Positions 44,312 through 54,078 of a stretch of DNA of 64,000 nt are shown one piece after another. The position numbers and the translations under genes are program-made. The notes beneath the pieces were generated by a model. The model had not been told where the DNA came from. It made no database searches and was given only the letters and a program-made list of their open reading frames with translations. Position 1 is the first letter of the stretch; each line of letters starts with the position of its first letter. Origin of the DNA: Leptolyngbya sp. NIES-3755 (GTDB taxonomy: Bacteria > Cyanobacteriota > Cyanobacteriia > Leptolyngbyales > Leptolyngbyaceae). The stretch covers positions 6,085,030 through 6,149,029 of the forward strand of contig AP017308.1 of assembly GCA_001548435.1 (NCBI GenBank), in the 5' to 3' direction.

Positions 44312-46603
44312 ATGACTCAGTTCAACTTAGAAGCGCAACCCATTAATCTAACAAGTTTAAAACAGCCGTCGATCCACAGTCTGACGCAAGTTCAGCCCCA
44401 CGGTGTTTTGCTGATTCTTGAAGAAGCATCGCTCACCGTTTTGCAAGCGAGTACGAATACGACAACGTTGCTGCAAATCGCTCCAGATGCACTGGTTGGG
44501 AAGTCGATCGACGAAATTTTCGATTCATTCCAAGTCGATCGATTTCGGGCTGGACTCGCTGAGGAGAATCTTGATTTTATTAATCCGAGTCGCGTTTGGA
44601 TACGGCGAAATGGGGATGATTATGCGGTCTTTGATGCAGTGTTTCATCGAAATGCAGATGGTTTTTTGATTTTGGAATTAGAGCCAGCATTGACACAGGA
44701 AAACATCCCATTTTTGAGTTTTTATCATCTGGCGAAAGCATCCATTAATCAGCTTGAAGCGACTTCCAATCTCCAGGATTTCTGTCAGATTATTGTGCGA
44801 GAAGTGCGGAAGGTGACGGACTTCGATCGAGTGATGCTTTACAAGTTTGATAACGATGGGCATGGGGAAGTTGTTGCTGAAGAAAAAGTCGAAGAAATGG
44901 AGGCTTATCTTGGCTTACATTTTCCTGAGTCTGATATTCCGATTCCAGCTCGAAAGATGTTTGTCTCGAATTGGATTCGGGTGATTCCCAATGCTTCTGC
45001 GGAACCTGCTTCGTTGTATCCCATTCACAATCCAATTACGCAGCAACCGACGAATTTAACGCTCTCGATTTTGCGGAGTCCTTATGTGTGTCATACCGAG
45101 TACTTGCACAACATGGGTGTGAGTGCATCATTGACCATTTCATTGATGAAAGATGACAAACTATGGGGACTGATCGCGTGTCATCATCGCACTCCCAAGT
45201 ATGTGTCTTATGAGTTGCGGAAAGCTTGTGAATTCTTGGGACGAGTGATTTTTGCGGAAATTTCGACTCGTGAAGAAACAGCAGACTATCACTATCGGAT
45301 GCACTTGGCGCGAGTACAGTCCGCGTTGATCGAATCGATGTCTGAAGCGGGTAGCTTTGTCGATGGCTTAGTTCAGTCTGATTTGAACCTATTGGATTTG
45401 ACAGATGCAAAAGGCGCAGCAGTTTGTTTTGGAGGACGTTGGACGACGATCGGGCAAACGCCTTCTGAAGAGGAACTGAACTATCTGGTGCAATGGCTAG
45501 CGAAAACTGTTGATGATGAAGTGTTCTATACCAATTCACTCCCGTTAATCTATTCGGATGCAGAGCGATTTAAGCATGTTGCCAGCGGACTATTAGCGAT
45601 TCCGATCTCGAAGCGGAGTTATGTACTATGGTTCCGACCAGAAGTGATTCAAACCGTGAACTGGGGCGGCGATCCGAATCATGCTTATGAGCTACGAGAA
45701 ACAGGCGATCGATTATGTCCACGCAAATCCTTTGAACTCTGGAAAGAAACCGTTCGGCTGAATTCGCTGCCGTGGAAGCCTGTTGAAGTTCAAGCTACTT
45801 TAGAATTGCGAAAAGCGATCGTTAATATTGTTCTGCGACAAGCTGAAGAACTTGCACTATTGGCACAGGATTTAGAGCGATCGAATGCTGAACTGAAGAA
45901 GTTCGCGTATGTTGCTTCACATGATTTGCAGGAACCGCTCAATCAAGTCGCAAACTATGTTCAACTGTTAGAAATGCGCTATCACGATCAGCTTGATCAA
46001 GATGCTACTGAGTTCATTGATTTTGCAGTTGAAGGCGTAACTTTGATGCAAACGCTGATTGATGATGTGCTGATTTATTCTAAAGTTGACCTGAAAGGCA
46101 TTGAATGGCAGCTTGTGGATTCTGATACGGCTTTGAATCATGCGTTAGGTAGTCTACGCGGACGAATTGCTGAAACGAATGCTCAAGTCACTCATGATCC
46201 AATGCCGCATATTGTGGCGGATGGAACTCAATTGATGCAGCTATTTCAGAATTTGATTGCAAATGCGATTAAGTTTAGAAGCAGTGAAGCACCTCGAATT
46301 CATGTGGGAGTTGAGCGTCAGGAAGAAGCATGGTTATTCTCGGTCAAAGATAACGGCATTGGACTTGATCCGAAATTTAGCGATCGTATTTTCGTGATCT
46401 TCCAGCGATTGCACACCCGCGATGAGTATCCCGGTTCGGGAATGGGACTTGCGATCTGTAAAAAGATTGTCGAGTGTCATCGCGGGCGAATTTGGGTCGA
46501 ATCAGAACTCGATCGAGGAGCAACTTTCTACTTCACGATTCCCGTGGGAGGACGAGATCACAGCCATGCGATCGGACAAAAGAAAAACTATCTTTCTCAT
46601 TGA
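44312..46603 (+). CDS. Cph1-type phytochrome histidine kinase
   Basis: About 763 residues from ATG 44312 (AGGAAG 8 nt upstream). Domains are PAS (about 20-130), GAF (about 150-315), PHY (about 330-510), HisKA (H537 in VASHDLQEPL) and HATPase ending with GSGMGLAICKK. Chromophore residues are intact: DIP motif with Asp208, Cys260-His261 in RSPYVCHTEYL for a thioether to phycocyanobilin, and the PHY tongue motif PRKSF at 470-474. It should be a red/far-red switching kinase. The stop overlaps the rcp1 start by 38 nt. No bacteriophytochrome Cys near the N-terminus is present, in line with Cph1 rather than BphP. Confidence 0.94.
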   Translation: MTQFNLEAQPINLTSLKQPSIHSLTQVQPHGVLLILEEASLTVLQASTNTTTLLQIAPDALVGKSIDEIFDSFQVDRFRAGLAEENLDFINPSRVWIRRNGDDYAVFDAVFHRNADGFLILELEPALTQENIPFLSFYHLAKASINQLEATSNLQDFCQIIVREVRKVTDFDRVMLYKFDNDGHGEVVAEEKVEEMEAYLGLHFPESDIPIPARKMFVSNWIRVIPNASAEPASLYPIHNPITQQPTNLTLSILRSPYVCHTEYLHNMGVSASLTISLMKDDKLWGLIACHHRTPKYVSYELRKACEFLGRVIFAEISTREETADYHYRMHLARVQSALIESMSEAGSFVDGLVQSDLNLLDLTDAKGAAVCFGGRWTTIGQTPSEEELNYLVQWLAKTVDDEVFYTNSLPLIYSDAERFKHVASGLLAIPISKRSYVLWFRPEVIQTVNWGGDPNHAYELRETGDRLCPRKSFELWKETVRLNSLPWKPVEVQATLELRKAIVNIVLRQAEELALLAQDLERSNAELKKFAYVASHDLQEPLNQVANYVQLLEMRYHDQLDQDATEFIDFAVEGVTLMQTLIDDVLIYSKVDLKGIEWQLVDSDTALNHALGSLRGRIAETNAQVTHDPMPHIVADGTQLMQLFQNLIANAIKFRSSEAPRIHVGVERQEEAWLFSVKDNGIGLDPKFSDRIFVIFQRLHTRDEYPGSGMGLAICKKIVECHRGRIWVESELDRGATFYFTIPVGGRDHSHAIGQKKNYLSH

Positions 46604-46988
46604 GGACAATCGCGGCGACATTCGACTGATTCAAGAAGCGCTCAAAAGTACGGCGATCGATTGTGAGGTCGTCGTAGCGCGAGATGGGGTTGAAGCGATG
46701 AACTATCTCCAACAGGATCAGAACCTCCGCCCGGATCTGATTCTGTTGGATCTCAATCTGCCGAAAAAAGACGGGCGGGAAGTGTTAGCTGAAATCAAAG
46801 CTGATCCGAGGATCAGACATATTCCTGTAGTGGTGCTAACCACTTCCCGTAACGAAGAAGACATTACCAAAAGCTATGATTTGCACGTCAATTGCTACAT
46901 TGCAAAATCGCGAAATCTACCGCAATTGTTTAAGATTATTCGGGGGATCGAGGAATTTTGGTTAGAGACAGCAACTTTGCCCCTTTGA
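46566..46988 (+). CDS. rcp1: Response regulator Rcp1-like, partner of the phytochrome
   Basis: 140 residues from ATG 46566 (GGAGG upstream); a longer in-frame extension lies inside the kinase gene. A single receiver domain: IFLIEDNRGDIRLI, phosphoacceptor Asp62 in LILLDLNLPKKDG, VVVLTTSRNEEDI and CYIAKSRN. The EEDI and [10 protein letters not shown] ending are the Rcp1-type signature. Cognate phosphoacceptor of the overlapping phytochrome kinase by operon position and family knowledge. Here the conserved Lys is in AKS, without the usual following Pro. Confidence 0.92.
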   Translation: MRSDKRKTIFLIEDNRGDIRLIQEALKSTAIDCEVVVARDGVEAMNYLQQDQNLRPDLILLDLNLPKKDGREVLAEIKADPRIRHIPVVVLTTSRNEEDITKSYDLHVNCYIAKSRNLPQLFKIIRGIEEFWLETATLPL

Positions 46989-49006
46989 TTCGTGGGGCTT
47001 TTATTAAAGTGCTGCTAGTTGAGGATAATGCAGCCGAATCCCGTTTACTACAAGAAATTTTGAAACATACCGTACTTCAAGAGTTTTATCTTGCTCCGGT
47101 GCAACGAATTGGAGACGCGATCGCACAATTAAGATCCGAACATTTTGACGTAATTTTGCTCGATCTCACGCTTCCAGATAGTACCGGACTCGATTCGATC
47201 GATGCAATTAATCAAGAATCTCCAACTTTACCGATCGTCGTTCTGACTAATACTAACGATGATGAACTAGCGGTCCGAGCCGTTCGACATGGTGCACAAG
47301 ACTATCTGGTAAAGCGACAGATCACTCCAGATACCTTAATCCGATCGATTCGATATGCGATCGAGCGAAAGCAAGCATCAGTCGCCCTCCAAGAAGCAAA
47401 CGAAGTTCTAGAAGAGCGAATCCGAGAACGGACGATTGATCTTGAAACTGCGAATCGACGACTTCAAGAAGAAATCGATCGTGCTCAGAAAATCCAAGAA
47501 CGGTTAGAACTAGCTCAAAAAGCAGGAAAAACGGGAACTTTTGAATGGAATGTCCAAACGAATACAGTGTCTTGGACAGCCGAAGTGGAAGCACTTTACG
47601 GACTTGCACCCGGTAGCTTTGACGGACATTACGACGATTGGATTCAATCACTGCATCCTGACGATCGCAACCGCATCGAGCAAGAACTTCAACATGCGAT
47701 CGACCATAAACACGGATTAGATACGGAGTTTCGGATTCTGCACACTAGCGGCAGCACTCATTGGATTGCAGTTCAAAGTAGCTTATTTTTTGACAGCGAT
47801 CGACCCTTCCGAATGCTCGGTATTCACATGGATATCACCGAGAAAAAACAACTCGAAGCCCAATTTCTAAGAGCACAACGACTCGAAAGCTTAGGTACAT
47901 TAGCAGGAGGAATTGCTCACGATTTAAACAACATTCTTACGCCAATTCTTGCAGTACTACAGTTACTACCGCTCAAAATTCCTGATCTAAGTGATCAAAA
48001 TCGCCATCTACTAAAAACGGCTGAAGCGAGTGCCCGTCGAGGAGCCGATTTAATCAAACAGATTCTTACCTTTGCGCGGGGTGTAGAAGGGCGACGCATC
48101 CCTTTACAGTTGAGTCATCTATTGCTTGAGATTAGACAAATCATCGAGCAAACCTTACCCAAGTCGATCGACATTACCACCAACATCGATCCAAATCTTT
48201 GGCTGGTTTCTGGTGATGCAACTCAACTCCACCAAGTACTGATGAATCTTTGTGTCAATGCTCGTGATGCCATGCCTCAAGGCGGAACATTAACACTCAA
48301 AGCTGAGAATTTCTCGATCGATGAGCAATATGCTCGAATGCACTTAGATGCAAAAGCCGGTGCTTATATTCTTGTGAGCGTTGCAGACACAGGAATGGGG
48401 ATTGCGCCTGAACACCTCCATCGCATCTTTGATCCATTCTTCACTACCAAAGAAGTCGGTAAAGGAACAGGGCTAGGACTCTCTGCACTGCTGGGCATTG
48501 TGAAAAGTCATGGTGGATTTGTTGATGTTCAAAGCGAAGTCAACAAAGGCAGTCAATTTAGAATCTTTCTGCCTGCAAGTCGCACTGTTGTACCCACGAT
48601 CGATGAAGAAATAGAAATTCGATCGGGTCAACAACAATTAATCCTGATTGTGGATGATGAAGCGGCAATTTGTGAAACGATGCGAGAAACATTGATCGCT
48701 CAGGATTATCAAGTTCTGATTGCTCAGGATGGGATTGAAGCTGTTGCATTGATGGCTCAATACCAGCAAAAGATTCGATGTGTGTTGATGGATGTGATGA
48801 TGCCAACCTTAGATGGTCTTGCCACATTGCCCTTGCTGCGTCGATTTAATCCAGATCTTTGTGCGATCGCAATGAGTGGACTGACCGCGACCGAAATCGT
48901 AGCTCAAGCAAAAAACCTCGGCTTTGAAGGATTTCTACAAAAGCCCTTTACTCGAAAAGACCTCTTGCAAATGCTGGGGAGATATCTCTTGAGCGATCGG
49001 ATCTAA
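46958..49006 (+). CDS. Hybrid histidine kinase (REC-PAS-HisKA-HATPase-REC) in the phytochrome operon
   Basis: Up to 682 residues from TTG 46958 (GAGG just upstream); TTG 46985 or GTG 47009 are alternatives. An N-terminal receiver ([22 protein letters not shown]), a coiled coil (about 135-185), a PAS domain (about 190-295, with [22 protein letters not shown] by its ends TFEWN and ALYG), an H-box [14 protein letters not shown] of the NtrB-like type, HATPase with GTGLGLSAL, and a C-terminal receiver ([11 protein letters not shown]) follow. It overlaps rcp1 by 31 nt. It probably relays light signals beyond Rcp1. Confidence 0.9.
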   Translation: MVRDSNFAPLIRGAFIKVLLVEDNAAESRLLQEILKHTVLQEFYLAPVQRIGDAIAQLRSEHFDVILLDLTLPDSTGLDSIDAINQESPTLPIVVLTNTNDDELAVRAVRHGAQDYLVKRQITPDTLIRSIRYAIERKQASVALQEANEVLEERIRERTIDLETANRRLQEEIDRAQKIQERLELAQKAGKTGTFEWNVQTNTVSWTAEVEALYGLAPGSFDGHYDDWIQSLHPDDRNRIEQELQHAIDHKHGLDTEFRILHTSGSTHWIAVQSSLFFDSDRPFRMLGIHMDITEKKQLEAQFLRAQRLESLGTLAGGIAHDLNNILTPILAVLQLLPLKIPDLSDQNRHLLKTAEASARRGADLIKQILTFARGVEGRRIPLQLSHLLLEIRQIIEQTLPKSIDITTNIDPNLWLVSGDATQLHQVLMNLCVNARDAMPQGGTLTLKAENFSIDEQYARMHLDAKAGAYILVSVADTGMGIAPEHLHRIFDPFFTTKEVGKGTGLGLSALLGIVKSHGGFVDVQSEVNKGSQFRIFLPASRTVVPTIDEEIEIRSGQQQLILIVDDEAAICETMRETLIAQDYQVLIAQDGIEAVALMAQYQQKIRCVLMDVMMPTLDGLATLPLLRRFNPDLCAIAMSGLTATEIVAQAKNLGFEGFLQKPFTRKDLLQMLGRYLLSDRI

Positions 49007-49063
49007 GTTCGGGTTCAGTCAGAAGAGTGTAGTCGATGGCTTTGTCTAATTGCTTCGACTCAT

Positions 49064-50116
49064 TCAAACCTGTACCAGTTCTGCTTCGGGTTCTTCTTGC
49101 CAACCGGTTTGAGACAATCGATCGATCGCCTTTTCCAACAGTTCCAACCCTTGATTCACATTCTCGATCACGCTCAACTGTCCGCGTAGTTCTGCCGCAC
49201 CTGCAAATCCTTTCGAGTACCAAGTCATGTGTTTGCGGGCTTGACGAACCCCTCGATCGCCTTTGTATTCCCACAACATTTGAAGATGATCACGGGCGCA
49301 TTCTAATCGCTCGATCGGAGTGGGTTTCACTCTCTCTTCTCCAGTTTTGAGAAAATGATCAACTTCGCCCACCAGGAAGGGATAACCCAAAGTTCCACGC
49401 GAACACATTACGCCATCTGCTTTGGTGAATTCCAGGCATTTCACAGCGGATTCGACTGAGAAAATGTCACCGTTTGCGATTACGGGAATTGAGAGAATTT
49501 CTTTCACTTTCGCGATCCATTCCCACTTGGCTGGACCGTTATATCCTTGAGCGCGAGTTCGTCCATGAACCGTGATCATTTTTGCGCCTGCGTCTTCCAT
49601 TCGTCTCGCAAAATCGAGAATGGTGATTTCTTTTTCCGTCCAGCCGATTCGGGTTTTGACCGTCACTGGAACATCGACCGCATTGACCACCGATCGAACA
49701 ATTTCCGCTGCCAATTCAGGCTGGCGTAACAACGAAGAACCGCCGCCATTCTTCGTAATCTTGTTCACAGGACAGCCCATATTGATGTCAACGGTATCTG
49801 CACCTTCCCCGACTGCTTTTTGAGCCGCTTCAGCGAGGAAATCAGGACGACAATCAAACAGTTGAATGCTGATCGGACGCTCGTTTGGATCAACTTCCAT
49901 CAGAATCGGCAACTCTTTGACATAGTGCAAACCTGTCGCATTCACCATTTCGGTGTACATCATCGAATCGGGCGCATGACGACGCACTAATCGCCGGAAT
50001 ACCAGATCCGTCACCCCCGATAGCGGAGATTGCAACACGCGGCTTTTTACCTCAAAATCTCCAATCTTTAGAGGTGCAGCGAGACGGGTTTGCAAATCGG
50101 GAGGCAGAATCAACAT
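49064..50116 (-). CDS. dus: tRNA-dihydrouridine synthase
   Basis: A 350-residue FMN enzyme. PLSGVTDLVFRRLVRR begins the TIM barrel, MNATGLHYV is MVNATGLHYV here, catalytic Cys115 sits in GCPVNKITKNGGGSSLL, and KTRIGW plus ITVHGRTRAQGY and VIANGDIF follow. The family reduces U to dihydrouridine in tRNA D-loops; the DusB-type length and KNGGG motif suggest DusB-like. The ATG at 50116 is standard. No operon partner is close. Confidence 0.93.
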   Translation of the reverse strand: MLILPPDLQTRLAAPLKIGDFEVKSRVLQSPLSGVTDLVFRRLVRRHAPDSMMYTEMVNATGLHYVKELPILMEVDPNERPISIQLFDCRPDFLAEAAQKAVGEGADTVDINMGCPVNKITKNGGGSSLLRQPELAAEIVRSVVNAVDVPVTVKTRIGWTEKEITILDFARRMEDAGAKMITVHGRTRAQGYNGPAKWEWIAKVKEILSIPVIANGDIFSVESAVKCLEFTKADGVMCSRGTLGYPFLVGEVDHFLKTGEERVKPTPIERLECARDHLQMLWEYKGDRGVRQARKHMTWYSKGFAGAAELRGQLSVIENVNQGLELLEKAIDRLSQTGWQEEPEAELVQV

Positions 50117-50150
50117 AGCAAGAGAAACGATCGACGTTCTCCAGCATAGA

Positions 50151-51125
50151 TCATCTGGACGGGGTTGGGGCGGTTGAAGTCACAGGCTGCGTGTCAAAGA
50201 ACGTTTCAGAGAGTTTCAATCCGACCTCGTTCATTCGACGCTGAAGATTGTCTAAGAATTCATGCAGTCCCGATTCCATCACATCGTCGATCGTTAAATA
50301 ATCCAAATCGGCTCTAAGCTTTCCTAAACTCCGTTCGACTCCAGTGTTCCAAGTGCCTTCTAGCGTTCCCGTGATTTGATGCAACGATCGTTCAGTTTGT
50401 CGAATACAGTAGCGAATCGATCGCGGAAATTCTCGATCGAGGACTAAAAATTCTGCCACCGACTTGGGTGTAATTCGATGAACTCCACGCTTGCGGTACA
50501 TTTCGTAGGCACTGGTCGATCGGAGTAATGCAATCCACTGCAACTGATCCAAAGTTGTGCCCACATCTTTCACCGATGGCAGCAGAATAAAGTACTTCAC
50601 ATCAACAATTCGGCTCGTTTTATCAGCGCGTTCGAGCCAGCGTCCCATCAATCCAAAGTGCCATCCTTCGCTGTGTGTCATCGTTGCACTAGCGATTCCA
50701 GCAAACAAATGACTTGCTAGTTTCACTTCGCTGAAAAAGGTTTGGAAATTCAGGGATTGATCATTCGCAGCATCATTCACGAAATGGTAAAAAGCATTGA
50801 TTTGCTGCCACATTTCAGAGGAAATAATTTCGCGCACCGATCGAGCATTCTCTCGTGCTGCATTCAGACAGGAAATAATCGAATTTGAATAAGCTCGATC
50901 GAAGGTGAGGAATCGAATCACATTCTCAGCATTCGCTTCCCCGTATCGCTCTTCAAAGAGATGGAGATCGCCTGTGGTCATGACTAACGGTTTCCACTGT
51001 TGCGAAACCCCGATCGGGGAATCCAACAACAAGGTCAAATTCACATCGACAAATCGAGCAATGTTTTCTGCCCGCTCGACATATCGATTCATCCAGTAGA
51101 TCGAATCTGCTACTCGGCTCAACAT
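50151..51125 (-). CDS. Alpha-E domain protein (DUF403)
   Basis: A 324-residue helical protein starting MLSRVADSIYWMNRYVERAENIARFVDVN (quoted by its first part MLSRVADSIYWM), the standard opening of the alpha-E family, with SRIVDVKYFILLP and CIRQTERSLHQITG later. The gene is 12 nt downstream of the ATP-grasp gene; the pair is widespread and was proposed to make or modify peptides, often with a transglutaminase-like protease, which is not present here. Biochemical function is unknown. Confidence 0.9.
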   Translation of the reverse strand: MLSRVADSIYWMNRYVERAENIARFVDVNLTLLLDSPIGVSQQWKPLVMTTGDLHLFEERYGEANAENVIRFLTFDRAYSNSIISCLNAARENARSVREIISSEMWQQINAFYHFVNDAANDQSLNFQTFFSEVKLASHLFAGIASATMTHSEGWHFGLMGRWLERADKTSRIVDVKYFILLPSVKDVGTTLDQLQWIALLRSTSAYEMYRKRGVHRITPKSVAEFLVLDREFPRSIRYCIRQTERSLHQITGTLEGTWNTGVERSLGKLRADLDYLTIDDVMESGLHEFLDNLQRRMNEVGLKLSETFFDTQPVTSTAPTPSR

Positions 51126-51137
51126 AGTTCTATGCTC

Positions 51138-52577
51138 TCAACTCACAACCCAAGTATCTTTATAGCCCCCACCCTGCGAAGAGTTCACTACCAGCGAACC
51201 CTTTTTCAGTGCCACACGAGTCAGTCCACCTGGAGTCACATAGATATCTTCGCCAAACAAAATATAGGGACGCAGATCCACATGACAGCCCTCAAATTCA
51301 TCACCGATCAAGGCTGGAACTCTCGATAAAGACAAGGTTGGCTGAGCAATATAATTCCGAGGAGCCGCTTTAATTTTTGCTGCAAATGCTTCTCGTTCTG
51401 CCTGCGTCGATTGTGTTCCAATCAACATTCCATAACCCCCTGATTCATTCGCAGCTTTCACGACTAACTGATCGAGATTTGCCAGCACATGATCTAACTG
51501 CGATGGCTCCCAACAGAGATAAGTCGGCACATTGGAAAGGATTGCATCTTCGCCCAAATAGTACCGAATCATTTCTGGAACATAGGCGTAGATTACTTTA
51601 TCGTCTGCAACTCCCGTTCCAAGGGCATTCGCCAGACCGAGACGACCCGATCGATAAACTTCTGTCAGTCCCGGAATGCCCAAGAGCGAATCAGGACGAA
51701 ACACTAATGGATCAACAAACTCATCATCAATCCGTCGATAAATCACATCCACCCGCTTCAAGCCTTTTGTCGTTCGCATCTGAAGATAGCCATCAGACAC
51801 GACTAAATCTCGACCTTCAACCAACTCCACGCCCATCTGTTGAGCCAGATAGGAATGTTCAAAATACGCAGAGTTATAAATCCCCGGTGTCAGTAAAACA
51901 ACAGTCGGATCATCAATGTAATCTGGGGCAAGGTTCAGCAAAGTTTCGAGTAAATGACTCGGATATTCCTCGACGGGCTGAATCTGCATTCGGTTGAACA
52001 CCAGCGGCAACGTACTTTTCATAATCCGCCGCCCTTCTAGCACATAGGAGACTCCTGAAGGACAGCGCAAATTATCTTCGAGAACATACCATTGTCCATC
52101 TCGATCGCGCACCAAATCCATCCCGCTAATGTGTGACCAAATCCCCTTCGGTGGCTTGAGATCCTTACAAGCCTTGAGAAATCCTTTCGAGGAATACACC
52201 ACATCGGCTGGAATCACGCCATCCTGCACAATCTTTTGATCGCCGTACACATCTGCCAAAAAATGATTCAGCGCTAGAATTCGCTGCTTTAGTCCTTTCT
52301 CCAAACCTTGCCATTCTGAAGCCGCTATCGTTCTTGGCAAAATATCAAACGGGAAAATCTTTTCCGTCCCTTGACTATCGCTATAAACATTGAACGTCAC
52401 CCCCATTTTGAACAACGCAATCTGAGCCGCTTGCTGTCGATGCTGAATTTCTTCGATCGACAACGAATTGATCCGCTCAATCAATGGAGCCACTTCTGAA
52501 CGAGGCGATCCCGGTGCATCGAACAATTCATCGTAAAAGTGCCCTGGATCATAGTTTGCTAACTTCACGCCAATCAC
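51138..52577 (-). CDS. Circularly permuted ATP-grasp protein (DUF404/DUF407)
   Basis: A 479-residue protein with GVIPADVVYSSKGFLKAC, DLVRDRDGQWYVLEDNLRCPSGVSY (only ends DLVRDRDG and RCPSGVSY quoted), LLTPGIYNSAYFEHSYLAQQMG, and VVKAANESGGYGMLIG, matching the circularly permuted ATP-grasp family. It should form an amide or peptide bond using ATP. Start choices are GTG 52577 or GTG 52568, the latter with AGGTGA 7 nt upstream. It forms an operon with the alpha-E gene downstream. Confidence 0.9.
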   Translation of the reverse strand: MIGVKLANYDPGHFYDELFDAPGSPRSEVAPLIERINSLSIEEIQHRQQAAQIALFKMGVTFNVYSDSQGTEKIFPFDILPRTIAASEWQGLEKGLKQRILALNHFLADVYGDQKIVQDGVIPADVVYSSKGFLKACKDLKPPKGIWSHISGMDLVRDRDGQWYVLEDNLRCPSGVSYVLEGRRIMKSTLPLVFNRMQIQPVEEYPSHLLETLLNLAPDYIDDPTVVLLTPGIYNSAYFEHSYLAQQMGVELVEGRDLVVSDGYLQMRTTKGLKRVDVIYRRIDDEFVDPLVFRPDSLLGIPGLTEVYRSGRLGLANALGTGVADDKVIYAYVPEMIRYYLGEDAILSNVPTYLCWEPSQLDHVLANLDQLVVKAANESGGYGMLIGTQSTQAEREAFAAKIKAAPRNYIAQPTLSLSRVPALIGDEFEGCHVDLRPYILFGEDIYVTPGGLTRVALKKGSLVVNSSQGGGYKDTWVVS

Positions 52578-52727
52578 CTACACGAGCTACCTGATTAATA
52601 GAATTGTCTGAACTCTCTAAGCTGTAAAGCTGAATACGAAATTTGTCATCAGCGTAATCAAGAAATATAACAAAACTGTTCGATCGACGAATGATCGTTG
52701 CAAGGTAAATAAGGTGGAGTTCTGCCG

Positions 52728-53243
52728 ATGGCGATGACTTACGTAGCAGATTTGGGACAGGGGCAAGCGTTATCGATCGACAATATCGGCGCTCAAACCA
52801 CAATCACTTGGGAAACAAAGAGCACCGGACAACAACAAAGCCAGCAGATGAGTTTGTCGCTCGGTAAATGGTCGGCTTCTCCGATCGTGTATCGAGTCCA
52901 ACATGGCTTTGTGTTGCAGATTGAGTCGAATCATCGTCCTTACTATGTTCGACTGCAATCAAATAGTATTAGCTTACTCAGCGAGGTTCCTTTGATGCTC
53001 GGTGCAGAAGAGGTTCCCTTGCGCTATGTCGCTTCTTCTAGCCCTAAAATGCCAGAGATGAAGCCTTTGGAACCGTTACGAATGGGAAATATGTCGATGC
53101 GGATGGAGCCGATGGAGATGAGCATGGGCAATATGAATCTCTCGGCTTCTAGCAGTTCGGCTCCACATTTTTGTACTCAGTGTGGGACGAAAGTAAAGGA
53201 GGGCGATCGGTTTTGTTCTCAGTGTGGAACAAAGTTGACCTGA
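52728..53243 (+). CDS. Protein with C-terminal zinc ribbon
   Basis: A 171-residue protein. Residues 1-110 are beta-rich (MTYVADLGQGQALSID, ISLLSEVPLML) with no recognised family. A Met-rich linker (RMGNMSMRMEPMEMSMGNMN) precedes a zinc ribbon FCTQCGTKVKEGDRFCSQCGTKL at the C-terminus with four Cys in CxxC pairs. ATG 52728 lies shortly after GGTGGAG. It stands divergent from the ATP-grasp gene and convergent with menB. Role unknown; zinc ribbons in such positions often mediate protein contact. Confidence 0.72.
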   Translation: MAMTYVADLGQGQALSIDNIGAQTTITWETKSTGQQQSQQMSLSLGKWSASPIVYRVQHGFVLQIESNHRPYYVRLQSNSISLLSEVPLMLGAEEVPLRYVASSSPKMPEMKPLEPLRMGNMSMRMEPMEMSMGNMNLSASSSSAPHFCTQCGTKVKEGDRFCSQCGTKLT

Positions 53244-53244
53244 T

Positions 53245-54078
53245 CTAAGGCAACCAAGGATATTTCCGAAAATCAGGTTTACGTTTTTCGAGAAAGGCTT
53301 GTTTTCCTTCAGCACCTTCTTCGGTCATGTAGTAAAGCATCGTCGCATTTCCAGCGAGTTCTTGTAATCCTGCTTGTCCGTCACAGTCCGCATTCAACGC
53401 CGCTTTGAGACAGCGAATCGCGATCGGGCTTTTTTCTAAAATTTCCTCCGCCCACTGAACGCCCTCAGCTTCGAGTTGATCGATTGGAACCACAGTATTA
53501 ACCAATCCCATGTCTAAAGCTTCCTGAGCGTTGTACTGACGGCAGAGATACCAGATTTCACGAGCTTTCTTTTGCCCGACAATTCGCGCCATATAACTCG
53601 CGCCAAATCCGCCGTCGAAGCTTCCCACTTTCGGTCCAGTCTGTCCAAAAATTGCGTTATCAGCCGCGATCGTCAAATCACACAGCAAATGTAAGACGTG
53701 ACCACCGCCGATCGCATATCCGGCAACGAGCGCAATAATCGCTTTCGGCATCGATCGGATCAATCTCTGCAAATCCAGAACATTCAATCTTGGAACGCCT
53801 GCTTCATCCACATATCCCGCATGACCTCGAACGCTTTGATCGCCACCCGAACAGAACGCATATTTGCCATCTGTATGCGGTCCTGCACCTGTAAATAAAA
53901 TTACTCCAATGCGACTATCTTCTCGTGCATTCGCGAACGCATCATAAAGTTCAACGATCGTTTTTGGACGAAAAGCATTGCGTTTGTGGGGGCGATTAAT
54001 CGTGATTTTAGCGATGCCATCGGCTTTGTGATAAAGAATGTCTTCGTAGTCTTTTACGCTTGTCCAATCGGTTGTCAT
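53245..54078 (-). CDS. menB: 1,4-dihydroxy-2-naphthoyl-CoA synthase
   Basis: A 277-residue crotonase-fold enzyme forming the naphthoquinone ring from o-succinylbenzoyl-CoA in phylloquinone synthesis. [47 protein letters not shown] and [14 protein letters not shown] are strong MenB signatures, and the C-terminal [12 protein letters not shown] is typical. Its ATG overlaps the menD stop by 4 nt (ATGA), showing translational coupling. Length is usual. Confidence 0.96.
   Translation of the reverse strand: MTTDWTSVKDYEDILYHKADGIAKITINRPHKRNAFRPKTIVELYDAFANAREDSRIGVILFTGAGPHTDGKYAFCSGGDQSVRGHAGYVDEAGVPRLNVLDLQRLIRSMPKAIIALVAGYAIGGGHVLHLLCDLTIAADNAIFGQTGPKVGSFDGGFGASYMARIVGQKKAREIWYLCRQYNAQEALDMGLVNTVVPIDQLEAEGVQWAEEILEKSPIAIRCLKAALNADCDGQAGLQELAGNATMLYYMTEEGAEGKQAFLEKRKPDFRKYPWLP

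Noticed and set aside
51377-51997. 206-residue open frame antisense to the ATP-grasp gene
   Set aside because: Shadow of a well-supported gene; basic, low-order sequence.
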